A stretch of DNA of 64,000 nt from Siphonodentalium dalli (GCA_032622095.1 CP136067.1:49945899-50009898), one strand, 5' to 3'. Positions 11,048-24,129 are shown, numbered from the stretch's first letter. Translations and numbers: made by a program. The notes: a model not told the origin generated them from the letters alone.

Positions 11048-11256
11048 ATAAGCGTGGAGATGTCTAACTTCAACATTGATGATCATGGCAAACTAATTGT
11101 CAGGAATTGAAGCTACACCATCAAATGTTTGGGGGTCACAAAAAAAGATGGAATACTTGTATATTGCAAGTATTGGTTTAGTTTTGCCGGAAAAGATATT
11201 ATCATAAAGCATTATTCGACACTTCCTTAACCCTTTACCCAACAGAACGGCCCTGT

Positions 11257-11325
11257 GCCAATGCATTCTCTTATATATGCGAGTCGACCATAGGTCGCCT
11301 CGCATATATAAGAGAATGCATTGGC
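11257..11325. repeat. 69-bp near-perfect hairpin
   Basis: 27-bp arms GCCAATGCATTCTCTTATAT...GCGAG and complement around a GACC-ATA-GGTC inner stem. Same palindrome as at 12542, 34087, 48474 and 48620. Confidence 0.9.
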
Positions 11326-11329
11326 TTAA

Positions 11330-12461
11330 CCCTTTCAACCCGGGAGACCGGAATACCGGTCCGATCCTTATTTTCCTATATCCCGGGAGACCGGAATACC
11401 GGTCCGGAAACCATACGATTTTTGACACGAAAATACAGCATAATAAACGCACATATCCATAATAATTGTACTTCTACTTTGCACACATGAGTCCCCGGTT
11501 TACCACCGTGACTTTGGCTGTCGAACTGGCTACAGAGGGTCTGTTTCTTCGCGCATGCGCAGAGGCATATTCAAATAAAAAAGTTAGTTTTTTATCGTTT
11601 TTATCGTCGGCTAAGGAGATCAATTTCGTTAGAAATATTGCGAACAAAGCACACATTAAATATATTTTTGCTTGTAATAAGTCACAATTTCGTTACCATG
11701 ACTTTAGCAGCTAAATTTGTGAGGGGGGGGGGTCTGTTGTTTCGCGCATGCGCAGAGATGGATTTTGAAAAAACACTTTTTTTATCCTCAAAGGAGAAGC
11801 ATTTCTCTAAATAACGTGACCACGTGGAGCCACAATATATAATAATGTACATGTACATGTATATTGGGACTAGAATAGACTGTCTCGCTGACATAATATG
11901 TGACACGTTTCACAACACGCTATAGTACAGGTAGCACATGCGCAGATGTGACATACCGGTCCGGTACTTAACTATATATGGTCCATATATATGCGCATGT
12001 ATATATGAGCCTATATATGAGCACATGCGTTTAACGTATATTAGGTTGCGTTTGAGTATTTGAAACGACGGAGAAGAAACTCCATATAATTACAAAGTAT
12101 GTGCACTAGATTCACTCTTCTGGCTAAATATGTCTAACATTTCACAATAAGGCGCTCACTGAATCGAAAACACCATTTCCTAGCTCTTATTTACGACGAT
12201 AAAAGCTATAATTGCATTTAACTTTCAATTCCGGGTAGTTGCCTAGCAACCGTTACCAGGGAGTGATCATGTGGCAAAGTATCCCGATTTAAAAATACTC
12301 AGTGGTCCATGGAGAACATACACATAAAGTTTCAGAGCCGTGGAGCTACTTGAACATAACCAACAGCATGCTCATAAACACGTGTCTACAATAGGTCAAA
12401 ATACCCCCGGGGGCCCCCGGGTCAGGGTACAGCTCTCTGTAGGGAGCCATCGTTCAAAGGG
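11330..12461. mobile_element. TTAA-flanked element nested in a P2 MITE
   Basis: TTAA at 11326-11329 and 12462-12465 flank termini CCCTTTCAA and TTCAAAGGG. The left subterminal region has CCCGGGAGACCGGAATACCG twice (from 11339 and 11383). The right end has a CCCCCGGGGGCCCCCGGG palindrome (12403-12420). The motif TTTCGCGCATGCGCAGAG occurs twice (about 11546 and 11738). Sister P2 copies at 34228 and 48617 keep the single uninterrupted TTAA. No transposase frame, so non-autonomous. Confidence 0.8.
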
Positions 12462-12541
12462 TTAACACATTAAAAATTATAAAATTGTTAAAGAATGTAA
12501 GAAAAAATGGTAAAAAGTGTTAAAAAAAGATTTTTTTTTAG

Positions 12542-12610
12542 GCCAATGCATTCTCTTATATATGCGAGGCGACCTATGGTCGACTCGCATATATAAGAGA
12601 ATGCATTGGC
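12542..12610. repeat. 69-bp near-perfect hairpin (second of the P2 copy)
   Basis: Same palindrome as 11257-11325 in the opposite central orientation (GGCGACCTATGGTCGAC centre), as expected for the paired hairpins of a P2 element. Confidence 0.9.
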
Positions 12611-12763
12611 ACAGGGCATAACTGTAACTATCACAATGTGGTCAAGGAGCCGGTTCCAATGATATCCATATTTGTATGGTTCTATTGAGACAGACCGAAG
12701 ATATTTTAGGCTGTTGAAGCTTTATTTGGCCGGTTTTGGCCGGTTTGTTGGGTAAAGGGTTAA

Positions 12764-15700
12764 AGAATATCCAGTTTCTCCACGACATTGAATATATTTG
12801 AACTAATTTACCAGCGATCGTATTGGATCTGTATGTTTAGACATTGAGTTATTCCCTTTCCATTGAAAACAAACTACAATTTGAATTAAGTTGCATTCCC
12901 GGAGACATAACGGGTGAAATGATTTTATAATTTCAGCTATTTGCTATCACTCTATATATGGTCACCTTCTGAGACACAGACATTACAAATGGTGATGAAT
13001 TATAGTATTTTAGTCATATTTTATGGCATAGATTGTTATTAAAACCGCATATTAAGGCACTATAACAAAAATAATAGGTGACTCGAAAAATTAAGTGGGC
13101 CTTTAAATAAAGAGTTAATTACTGTATGATTAAATTTAATTTTTAGAAATATTTTTCTGTTCTAAAACATGTCATACTATAATAAAATGACAGTTTTATA
13201 TAGCGATTAACCAATTACTTGCTCTAACACGCTTTTAAACATTGTAATATTACACCAGTAATGTGTACAAGCCAACCAATGAACCGGCTGCAGACGCTGC
13301 TCTAGTTTGACCAGAACATCTTCTGATACTCGACAGTATATACAAGAAAACCATAATCAGAAATGGTAACGCCCTCAAGATCATATTATTAGCCATAAAT
13401 ATAAATTATAATTTAAAATATATTGGTTACATGATTTCACCGCCTCAGAATTCCGTTAAAACAACTAATCCTTCGAATTATTACAAACAACTACGGCTTA
13501 TTACTGCAGGTTTCTCATTCACCACACCAGAAAGCTTCTAAATGCGGATAAAAAATCGGAGGTATTGTGTTCCCACCAAGAGTACATGGTCCAGCCATTG
13601 TTCATACCTGAACATCGAAAGCAATTAACGTGGTCATAATTATTAGATACTGCAACTATAAGACATCCAGTGGATACACATCCCACGAAAACCCGAAATG
13701 TGTTGTCCTGCGAGAAATCCCATCGCTATAGCTCAATTTGACACGGCCAGATTAGACTTCCTACACTATCCATAAACAAGATCATATATTATATACCCAT
13801 GATTTTAATTATAGAATATAAAATATATTGGTTTCACGAATGACCAACACAGAATTCTGTTAAAATAACAATAACAACCAGCACCTAATTAACGAACCGG
13901 CGGCCGACTCGGCCGTCTCCGACCACAACCATCAGTGGGCTGCAGAACGAAAAATACCTATAAAAGTTGAAATATAAGACTTACAAATTATCTTTTACAT
14001 TTCTTTTATTGGTAATTGACATAGCTTGTGACAAACCAAAAATCAACATTATTGACATAATAATGTAAAGGACAATAAACGAAATTGAAATTCCCGGTGA
14101 CCTGGCTCCTGATCGTGCAGTTCGACTTTTAAATAAATAAGCCCGAAAAACCAATTTTCTATTTATAAAAGTCCCATCGGCGCATCGGCCCACATGGTTC
14201 TAATATTTGGCCACCAGTATACACCCGATGGGTGTTAATGACAAACTGACTGGTACTCGTTTTATACAAGCGTGGAACGAAGCCTTGGTACGAGCGACAT
14301 TGCCCAATATACGATACATGGATACTCTACGACAACTGACGAGATCTATAAAACTTTAAACTGTCTGAAATATCGTGTACCTGAATAAGTGAATATCGAG
14401 GAGAGTTAATTGTGCATTTAAAAAAACCTTCACATATGATCCCACAACCGATGCGGAATTGATGTATATATCAAACTAGTCACGACTCGTTGTCACCTAA
14501 TCTTACTTACGAAAGTCACAAAAAATGTTTTTGAGAATTTCACTTTCTAAACAATAATTTTGATGATCCGTTTTATGGGAATATCCTGAGATAGATAACA
14601 GACTCATTAAATATCACTCTAATTGAAGAAGAAAGGATAACACAGTGAGTCCCCTCGAGCGCATTCTCGCTTGTATATATATCTCCAACAAGAACGATAA
14701 TCCTGGCCGCGTGTCGCCTGTGCAGTCTGGTTATAAAAGTGCAATGATTGTGCACAATTATGTTCACAAGTATAACCGACATGGGTCATTTAAACCTCCA
14801 AATTATAGTTTGGTAATTTGGACATAGGGATAATATAGGTCGATAGATGCATAAACTATCAACATACCGAGTTTCTTTTGGGACAACCGACAAACAAAAT
14901 AGATTGGGAAGGCAGGAATATATATATATATATATCTCCATTTATAATTGGCAGTCAAAGTAACTCAATTAGATATTAATGATAAACCAGTTATCACTCA
15001 TGTGAATATCCAATGGGTAAATGACAAATATAAGCTCACACAGCTTACATTCAGATCCCTTTCTCATCTTGTATATGCTGGAACACACGTATTAACATTT
15101 TGTAATGTATGTGTTGTAAGTGTATTTACACTCAAGTGGCACATTTAATGACAAGAAGCAAGTTGCGTCCAGAAGTTTGACCCTGATGCATGCGCGTGGC
15201 GCCACGTGGCTTGTTTTCAACCAACCAGTGACCTGCATTTGAGTTCCATGCATGAGTGTAAATATATATATATTGAATGAACAGACTTACGAATTAATAG
15301 AAATTCGTCAACTTTTTATAATTTTCCGCACATATCAGTAATAGACTAACAAGGATCGCTCGTTACATACTGATGAACAATATTTTCTTTCTTTTTTTGT
15401 TATCAGATTCTATGATTGGAATAAGTCTTTAGCTTGCATTTAAGTCCGTATACAATTATTTCACGTATTTGTCGACCTATATTGATCTCTGGTACAAGGC
15501 GAGAAATGTGACAATAGCGAACATTATTAGGTGTAAAAGGGACTCTCAATCTTCACGTCCCAAATCAGTTGCACATTTTTGTCATCAACATGGCTACATG
15601 CATTCATATAATGTGATCTGTTGTACGTATTATGCACACATTCAGGAACGGGTGATATCTCTACAATAGAAGGTGGTGCTAAACAGAAAAAATATATATA

Positions 15701-16315
15701 TATTTGAGTTAATGTGTAGGACAACATGGATAATTTTGACTGTCGACAAGCCATTTAAATAACCCAGTCTTAAACATGAAAATGAACAGCTATATATCAA
15801 CATCATCGCTAACAAACATGAAGTCATTACGATGACGCCCACAACAACTTCAAAAATCACGAGAATAAGCATATTTTGGAAAGGCACTTTATCCTGTATG
15901 TGATCTTTTGAATGTGTTGATGCCCGGCGAAAATTCAAAACTTGATAAAAGTGCCCCCCCTTAGAGTTGACATATATTACACATATACCTCCTATGAATG
16001 TGTTCGAACTCATTATTTCTAGTACAACAAATATAGAGATAGTGATTTTATGGTGCAAGTTCGTATGACACAACTCGAACCGCCTGATCTTTTCATCACA
16101 ATAACCACATATTGTGGTACATAAAAGCCAAATTAGCATAATAGTATAGTGACGTCACGGAATTTGTAAAAGGTCGGTACATTTTGGGTTTATCCCATCG
16201 TGGTTCACCATGAACACGTTTAGATGTCAGGTTATTCGTACATTTATTACGGACCAATCCATTGAAAAGTGTAGCTAAAGTCAGCTACACGATCATATAC
16301 AATACACTGATAATC
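12764..16315. other. Gene-poor AT-rich stretch with weak repeats
   Basis: A diverged direct repeat (about 13266-13480 and 13770-13925) shares 'aaaatatattggtt' and 'cagaattc(t/c)gttaaaa'. A GC-rich CGGCCGACTCGGCCG hairpin lies near 13900, (TA)n near 14922, and a GTGTAGCT...AGCTACAC hairpin at 16269-16290. Frames of 60-165 codons, including minus 15642-16139, show no family signal. Confidence 0.45.
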
Positions 16316-16856
16316 AGATCATGTCATGAATCTCTACTCTGGCAAACGCCCGTAGAGATCATATTCCATGCACCAGTACAAAACCTGGGAACTTTTTGAA
16401 GGTTTGACCTTATAAGGTCGAAAAAAATATATATATATTATCTGTTCCTTGATAATGTAATTCACTATAGCTCCCGATGAAGATGATTTAATGGTTCTGT
16501 CGCTCTCATCACATGCTTATGCAGATGAAGGTCCCAACTCGAACTTGCATGCTTTTCTGTGAATTTCGCAATAAACCTATAATTAATTACCGAGGAGAAT
16601 TGACCAAAATTGTATACCCAACGCAAAGCAAATTCGGCAGCAACGTCACTTAAATCGTGAAATTTTTAGTTGGTACCTTTATCTTTACAGTGAAGTATAT
16701 TATTAAGGAACAGATAATACATAACAAATATGTTTCCCGCGTTAATTTTTCGACTTTATAAGGTTCCCTGTCAAAACTTCAAAAGTTCCCAGGTTTTGTA
16801 CTGATGGAATATGATCTCTCTACGGGCGTTAGCCAGAGTTAGCCATTCCATGATCT
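16316..16856. mobile_element. Long-armed foldback element (family U)
   Basis: Begins AGATCATG and ends CATGATCT. Arms of roughly 150-190 bp carry CTACTCTGGC, CGCCCGTAGAGATCATATTC, CAGTACAAAACCTGGGAAC and TTATCTGTTCCTT in mirror order, so nearly the entire 541 bp can fold. A sister lies at 38312-38822 and an interrupted arm at 19752-21170. No ORF. Transposition mechanism unknown. Confidence 0.75.
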
Positions 16857-17272
16857 AATTGATAACCAGATAATCAGTTGCCCTGTATGGTATGAACCTA
16901 TTTCACCAGTATTCGACAGTGAAGGTCGGTACAAGGGTATCAAATCATATGTTAAGTATAAGGGATAGTATTGTTGAGTTCGCGGGAACAGAATCTCCTC
17001 CATCCGTGCTGGAGGTATATATGATAAACAACCATGTCTGTATTATCATGTGTGTTTAAACACTGTGAACATCATTATCAGTTTTATGCGCGAATGATGA
17101 ATGCGATTTTAACGCAAGATTACACCCCGTTCATATGGAAATAGCCGACTTCATTGCTTACCGCCAACGGGGGGATGTTGCATGGAAAGCTATGTAAATG
17201 GAATTCGTCGACAAAGAAGTATGATTATGGCATAAAAGCCACACGAGTCACATAGCAGTGGGTAGCCATGCT

Positions 17273-17353
17273 TCACAGTACATATCTCCAGCCCCGAATA
17301 TTTAAGCGCATTTCGCAGTACACATCTCAACCCCGAATATTTTGAGCGCATAC
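17273..17353 (+). repeat. Short tandem duplication, two units
   Basis: 'cagtacatatctccagcccc' and 'cagtacacatctcaacccc' each precede 'gaatatttaagcgc' or 'gaatattttgagcgc', a ~45-bp direct duplication. Confidence 0.7.
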
Positions 17354-17554
17354 CTCCAAGGTAGACCAACACAAGGTGAAATTCCATATGAACAATTATT
17401 GTTATGCTCTCGGGAAGAATTTATGTTTGAATAATAATCTACCTTGGGGAGCTCTGTTCGAGCATTCCATCGGATAGGGATCGTGATTACGGTTTTGCTT
17501 GAGTACGTGGGTAAAATGTGCACGTCATGCAATGCGGCCCGAAGCGACTATGTT

Positions 17555-18135
17555 TGGGAAGACATGGATTTGGTTGTTTTCGGTTAAAATATTTTTACCG
17601 AACGATAACATTTGTTGTCCACATGTCCACATGCTCTTAAACTCATTTTGGGACAACCCGGCAATCAAAATTGATTGAAAAATACTTGATATGCCGATAC
17701 ACGGGTATTGTTTTAAAGAAATGGATGTTGATTTGCTTGCGTTCCTTTGTATACTATAGTTATAAATATGATTTTTTCCCCATTGTATCCTATAGTTATA
17801 AATATGAAATTTGCATTATAAAGATACACAATTCACGTCATATGATGCTATAAAAGGCGTTGTGTTTGGTATATATATATATATGGATTTGGTTATTTTC
17901 GGGTAAACTTTACCAATAACATATTTTTGTGTGTCCAGACTATAGCTATAAATATGAAATTTGGATCATATAAAGATACAAACTGCATGTCACACGAAGC
18001 TATAATAGGCGTTGGGTTTGGTAAGAATGTGGCTTTGGTTATTTCGGGTAAAACATTATCGAACGATAACGATAAACTAGTTTTAAATATGAAATTTGCA
18101 TCATGAAAATACAAACTGCATGTCCTATTCACCAG
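17555..18135 (+). repeat. Imperfect tandem repeat, ~150-bp period, about three units
   Basis: Units carry, in order, 'ggatttggttattttcgg', 'ttaccgaacgataacat', 'tatagttataaatatgaaa' and 'ggcgttgtgtttggta'. Unit starts lie near 17564, 17884 and 18028, with partial units between. Class unknown. Confidence 0.6.
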
Positions 18136-19751
18136 CCGGGTATATAATATAGTCCAATTTGTTTATGATGAGCGAGACTCACCAGCCAGAGTATATGTGG
18201 TCGTGGCTCGCGCAAAGAAAGATGCGACAAGCTTATCTGTTCAACACGATTTATTAATACTGACAATCAGTGTTCACAGTGTACAGTTGAGGTTACTATA
18301 TATTTATTGGTAACCTCCACCAACGGAGAGCACATATACACCATTCAAATATACACAACAATAAATAGTATATACAAATTTATGGGAAAAACATATTATA
18401 AGTACACAACGCATGCGTATGGATATGAATACAAATAGCTATATATTCCTATACAGTATGTATAAGTCAGATTCACCGTGCTGAAGCAGGCACCACCTCA
18501 GCTCCATGTCGATGTTTCCCCTTCATCATATGACAGGCCTGTTATATAAAATATATACGCCCCGTTTGCAATTGCGTTTGTAATATAAGACAGTCTCTAT
18601 TCTATGCCACGTGGTAGTGACAAAGTATAGTTTAGATACACCACGACCCTAGTATAGCCTTTGAATTCTTCTGTCGTTTTAGCTTTCCGAAACTCCTCCG
18701 GGGCATCGTTCCATAAAAGCATATAGTGTGAGGTATGTTTATAGATAGGTACAAAATAATGTGTACTATTAATTCAGATCATTTAAGTTGTTTTCTCAAC
18801 AACGACGACATGCGAGAAATAAAGACCAAATCATTTCTCCACATAGAACTGTAACATTTGATATCTGGGACACAATGGGTGCAATTAAATGTGTATCACC
18901 TTCAGACTTTAAACTTAAAGGGAGACTGTACCTAAATCCAGCCATTTATGGGGTCATATCCTAATATACTCAACAAAAATATCCAATGAAAGAATTAATA
19001 TCAGTCAAGAATGGTTGTTAAATAACTCGGGTACACAAAGAACCGCGTATAGCAACCTGATTATTACAATGTATAACGAACATGAGTAAAAGGCTGAAGC
19101 CATTAACTCATTTCCATTATATATAGTTATCATCTTGTTTTACATCATTCATTTATAGGGAATATGCTACATACTTTGTTTCATATCCCATGTGTTTACG
19201 ACTAAATTTTCCTGAGATTATGCTCCCCTTTGTGCACATAACTGCACATTGTGATATATAATATGGATGTTGTGATATGGGTAACTAGGATTGTTATGAC
19301 AACTCCTAGTATGTGTAATATGAACTCTGTATAATTAATAGATACATATGCCTTATACTTTTATAGGGTGTTTAGACATTTACATAACTGATGAATAATC
19401 AGTCGTTCTACAATCCTAACCATTTTTGTTGACTTGTAGATGGCCGTGAGTTCACACCGTTCGGTTGTCAGTCGACCCATCAGTATCTGCCTGTTTGATG
19501 GGCCGGTGTGGCGTTGTGTACATTGTCTTAAGTTAACATGTAGGTCTGACATCACCATTGCCATATTGGAATAAAACATAAAACAGTGTATTTTTCACTC
19601 ATCCCTAACTCAAATTCATACATATAATATGTTGCATATTTTCTGTTGAATAGAGTTCGAGATGGCCCAATAAATTGCTGGAGTTGGGTTCAGTCGCCTT
19701 TCAAAACAATATAATTATTATGGTCAATGATTCCCATTGTACTCAGCATCT
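18136..19751. other. No gene or clear repeat recognised
   Basis: AT-rich sequence without shared motifs or domain-like frames. Confidence 0.45.
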
Positions 19752-19844
19752 CAACTAGTCTGGAACGTGAAACTCTACTCTGGCTACGACCGTAGAGATC
19801 ATACACAACCAGTTCAAAATCTGGGAACTTTTTGAAGATCTGAC

Positions 19845-21082
19845 CGGGGGGGGGGGGGACTGCAATTTTTTTTCCGAACACTAGGCGGGGGTGGGTAGGT
19901 GGTTCGGCAGCCCGGCTTACACATTTTTTCCTGGCCCTGTAATTTTTTTCCAAGAGTCAAAAAAAATTTCTTCAAAATAATGCGACAAAAAGGTTTTAAG
20001 AATGCTTCTATTATGTACTAGATATGCACTGAACTCTTGGTATGGGGGTTTGAGTTCAACATCAGTTAATAATGAGGGATGACACCAAGGGGTAATAAAA
20101 AGGTCAGCTTGCTAAATGTTTTCATCAAGGATCTATCAATGCACATGGACATGGAAAGGCTCAGATTTAAATAGATCTATTAAAAATCATTTATTCAACA
20201 TGATATAAATGAAAACATAACACAATAATATATTCTTCAAATAAATGTAAACTCTTCACTGAACTCTTCAAATAACAATAGACTATTAAAAAACCATAAT
20301 AAACCATAATAAAATAAAACAAAGGTGTTAAAATAAACTTTGACCGATTTCAACGATATTCGGTATATGGGTCTAGGATCACCTCTAGATGGGAGCTGTC
20401 AAATTTGAATGCTTTTTATGAGAAATATGACCACTGGCAGCCATCTTGGAGTTTACTCTTTGAATCACTAAATCCTTTAATACACCATGCAGAGCCTATA
20501 CCTCGTCCGATCACCATCAACCTTCATATGGATGTTCGGTGTGACCTCTCGCTGGGTGCCCACAACTTTTTCCCGAATTTAAAAAAAGAAAAGAAAAAAG
20601 GCTGCCAGCGGCCATCTTGGATTTTATTCTTTGTATGACCAAATCCTTTAGCACACCTTACAGGTCATATTTCTCTTCTAATCGTCACCAAACTTCAGAT
20701 GGATCTTCGAAGTGACCTCTAGATGGGAGCCTCCATTTGTTTCCAAAATTTTTTTTAAAACAAACATGGCCACCAGCAGCCATCTTGGATTTCAAATGTC
20801 AATCCATCAGCATTTATTGGAGAATTGTTTTGAAACTTTACAGTCTTGTCTTATTGGTAAATAAAAAGTAGGAATGCTTCTACAATAATGATACGGAACA
20901 TTCATCCGATAAGATCAGGAAAACTGAGTAAAATAGTTATTTGAAGCAGTTTGGAGGGAGTGGGTCCCTATCCCAGAATCGGAAAAAATTAAAAAATTAG
21001 GGGGTGGTGGGTACACAGAGGGCGGAAATAATAATAAAAAAGCGCCTAGTGTCCGGAAATTTTGTCCTGACCCCCCCCCCCT
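19845..21082. mobile_element. 1.24-kb TIR element with poly-G/poly-C ends
   Basis: GATCTGAC is duplicated at 19837-19844 and 21083-21090. The left terminus is a run of 13 G, then ACTGCAATTT...CCGAACACTAGGCG. The right is the complement (CGCCTAGTGTCCGGAAATTT, then poly-C). An 8-bp duplication fits hAT-type integration. The interior holds the 'agccatcttgga' imperfect tandem array. No transposase frame. Confidence 0.75.
20340..20830 (+). repeat. 'agccatcttgga' imperfect tandem array, ~165-bp period
   Basis: About three units, each with 'cctctagatgggagc', 'gccatcttggattt', 'tctttg(a/t)atgac' and 'catatggat(c/g)ttcg'. The same unit is arrayed at 52860-53765 and appears reversed at 24130-25200. 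Confidence 0.7.
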
Positions 21083-21170
21083 GATCTGACGGGGAATTTT
21101 ATAACATCGTAAAAATAACAGATGTAATATATTTATAGGCAATACCATTTCCCAAATAATGCATTTCACA

Positions 21171-21867
21171 ACAGGAGAGCATATGATTTAGGTGACTTTT
21201 TGTGTCTAAATCGTGTAATCCTAAGCTGGACATTCACCTTCGATTATTAAGGAAGAGGTAGTGACTAAGACCCTTATTGCCTGTGTTATTGTTTTCGATT
21301 TTAAAAAACCTCACACAAGCCTCAAATTAAGTTACGTTGTAGTGATCACAGGTCGAATAATACATAAAGTACGCTTGTATGTGTCTCCGAATCTAAGAAA
21401 TACGTATTGACGTGATCAAAAACAATTTTATTTCCTGATATAATAAAATTGAAGAGCATTCGTTATAGCACTCAATATATTCTGAACTGGAGCTTGACAA
21501 AAGCGAACACATATTAGCGAACACATATTACAGGAGGTTTAATTTTGAGTTGAAGAATATAAATCACACTACAGCGCGAGTATCAATAATACAATTCTAG
21601 TTATATGGCGCCTTTACAATTTTGCTCTGTTATCATATTCTGTGAGTAAAGATAGGTAAAAACAATTCCTCATGATATACAACTATTTACTGGTATGTAC
21701 TTTAGATAAGTGAGGGCTTTGTTCTTTCTGATGCGGTCATTCCTATCTCTTAAAATCGTTTTCAAGCCATATTTTCCTGTATACGAGTATATTTCGTGTT
21801 TTTTCTCCGAAAAGCCGGAAATGCAAAAAATATTTTTTTTAATTTGAATAGGTACATTATGTTCCCC
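21171..21867. other. No gene or repeat recognised
   Basis: AT-rich sequence with no motif shared elsewhere in the window. Confidence 0.45.
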
Positions 21868-21871
21868 TTAA

Positions 21872-22393
21872 AATGTACTCAATCCGATTCGATGGTCCCT
21901 GTATCATCAGATTCGAATCCTCCGCTGAGATACCACTGCCACAAGGATATTTGGTAAGGATTTCCGACATGATCTTAGTTCTTATGTTTTAGGATTAAAA
22001 TTGTCTATGTCTGGCTCAGTTCATACTGTTCTTATCAATACCGAAATAATTACCATTATTGCAAACTTGTTATCAGTTATCAGAATCGATTAATTGCCAA
22101 AAAATAATGCAAACCACTGTTAACTAAGGTATAAAATTGCCTCCAAAAAAGTGTTATATATATCAACATTTTATTCAACACAATTTGGTATCGAGTGTAT
22201 ATTGGTCGGCATTCGTCGAATATTTGCCTAGCCGCCAAATATTCGAGGTGGGGTGAAAAATAACAGATTTAAAAACTCGAAATCTGATAAGTCTGGGCTT
22301 TCATGGGTGGGTTCCTCGACTCAAATCTAATAATTTTTACCGCCGAAGCCGAAGAAATGGTAATTTAGGGGCGTTAAATCAGAATATGTACCT
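21872..22393 (+). mobile_element. TTAA-flanked MITE (family Q)
   Basis: TTAA at 21868-21871 and 22394-22397. Left end 'aatgtactcaatccgattcg', right end '...atatgtacct'. Shares the 'cagttatcagaatcgatta', 'taatgcaaaccactgt' and 'gggtgggttcctcgactc' blocks with copies at 26556, 45043, 55453, 60774 and 63740. Confidence 0.75.
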
Positions 22394-22397
22394 TTAA

Positions 22398-23379
22398 TGC
22401 ATCCTTTTAAAACAATTCCTACAAACACAATCGTCAAAAGGAATGATTCCATATACTTCGTTGGTATGTATGGAAGTGTGTGGTGTTAATTTGACTGTAT
22501 AGTGCTAGCTTATTCTTTCCTGACATCAGGGCGGAGTGTTTTATTTCACTTTCGCATGCGCGAGATTCCGTATATAATGATAATTGCAACAACCAATGTC
22601 TCTGTGAAAAAGACATATGAAGGAATGTTAATTGACGACGAAGCTTGTGTCTAAAAGATTTAAGTACCAATGCGGTGGGTTACGGCAGGTAATTACCGGT
22701 GTTCACACACACTAAACATCTTAGGTCCATCACAGAAAAATGAGGAATGCAGCGGAACTGCAAAATTTGGTCTGAAATCAACAAGTGGGCTAGGTGCAGC
22801 AGCATCGAGGTGGTATAGTACATCAAAGTGGAGTGGTTTATGTGTCGACTGCCGGTGGCTCAGTTAGTAAGTCGCATCATCCGAAGACAAGATCATTTTC
22901 ATAAACACGTATGGTCATGGTCAGAAACGTACACCGACTTGGGATTTGACTTGAAACATATTTTATTTGCATAATATACAAAAGGGATTGGGCAACTGTT
23001 TTGCAACTTGTGAAGCCCCCCTCCTAACACAATATACATAACACACATGCAATCAAGATGACGGTACATGTAGAAACGTATTAAATGGTGATAAGTTTTG
23101 AGTGCCTTCCAGAGATGATCAGAATTGAGGTTGTTTCTTGGCTGAGAGGAAATGTGTATTTAATTAAAGAATGTCACTACACCATGAATGTTTGGTACGA
23201 TTGACAAGAGAGTGCTAATATATTATCTGTTCTTAGTATTTGTATATTGGCGGTAATATTTAACAAGAAAACTAAGATGCATGCATCAGGTCGGCCGTGA
23301 ACTATCTACCATAGAATTGTTGTAGCTATCGATTATACATTTTGGAACACCTGTCTGTATGTATGTGTGTATGCATGAA
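22398..23379. other. No supported gene; weak tRNA-like A box
   Basis: TGGCTCAGTTAGTAAG at 22855-22870 resembles a pol III A box, but no B box follows at the expected distance, so I do not call a tRNA or SINE. Confidence 0.4.
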
Positions 23380-23996
23380 TGCATGTGTGTATGTGTTATA
23401 GACTCTAACACTGCTCGACTGATCCGACTCGGATTTGGTATTTAACGTGTCAACTTGACCTCGCTCATAGGCATGTTTCTGGACCTTGACCGATCCGACT
23501 AAAAATTTGTGTGTAGGACTACTTCGATCCCGGGAGCAATATTGACGGGTCCAATTTCACGTGGGACCATGTTCTCGAACGTGCTGATGTAGGCATGTTT
23601 CTGGACTATTTGGACGGGTCAAATCTTGATCCCGACCTGACTTTGACATTCAAAAAGATCAATTCAAGGTCAAATCTGGTCAAACGAAGTATTTCAACGA
23701 AATATAATACCTACTGTTACTTTTGTCCCAGGAGTGTTTCGGGTGGGTCAAATTATGACCCTGACCTGATCTTGATATTCAAAATTGTCAATTCAAGGTC
23801 AAATCGGGTAAAGCCGGGCGGATTTCGACGGGTACTTTTGTCGTGACTTTTGTCCGGGGAGTGTTTTGGGCGGGTCAAATCGTGACCCGACATGACGTTC
23901 ACCTTTAAAATGGTCAATTCAAGGTTAAATCGCGCAATTCTCCGAAAATCAGAGGGGAACATCCCGGACGAAGTAGGGTCCACCAGCTACTATTAT
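23380..23996 (-). repeat. Family F dispersed repeat
   Basis: Reverse-oriented relative of 485-880: 'gttatagactctaacactgctcgac' at one side and CGGACGAAGTAGGG near the other. Between them lie three to four imperfect ~120-bp subrepeats with 'gggtcaaat(t/c)', 'gaccctgacctga' and 'caattcaaggtcaaat'. Confidence 0.6.
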
Positions 23997-24129
23997 ATAT
24001 TTCTAGATTTAGTTACAAACTAAATACCTGTATATTGTACAAAGAAATGTTTGACAAATATATCTGTATCAATATTACCATACGGGTCATTAAAATAGAT
24101 ACGACGAAACAAATTTTGAAGGGTGCATG

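Larger units (their letters stand above)
11231..12759 (-). mobile_element. piggyBac-like MITE (family P2) with nested insert
   Basis: TTAA at 11227-11230 and 12760-12763 bracket termini CCCTTTACCCAACA and its complement TGTTGGGTAAAGGG. The internal order (hairpin, AT-rich spacer, hairpin, 'aaggagccggttcc' block, 'ggccggttttggccgg') matches the reversed copy at 33937-34309. An 1132-bp element is inserted at 11330-12461; without it this copy would be about 0.4 kb. Confidence 0.8.
19752..21170 (+). mobile_element. Family U foldback, left arm only, split by an insertion
   Basis: The arm sequence 'actctactctggct ... gaactttttgaagatctgac' (to 19844) resumes at 21083 with 'gatctgacggggaatttta' and runs to about 21170. 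The uninterrupted sister at 38340-38420 reads straight through this junction. The right arm is missing. Confidence 0.7.

Noticed and set aside
15642-16139. 165-codon minus-strand ORF as a membrane protein gene
   Set aside because: Hydrophobic runs arise from A/T-rich codons. No recognisable family and no conserved motif.
22855-22870. tRNA gene or SINE head
   Set aside because: Only an A-box-like TGGCTCAGTTAG is present. No B box, acceptor stem pairing or tail.
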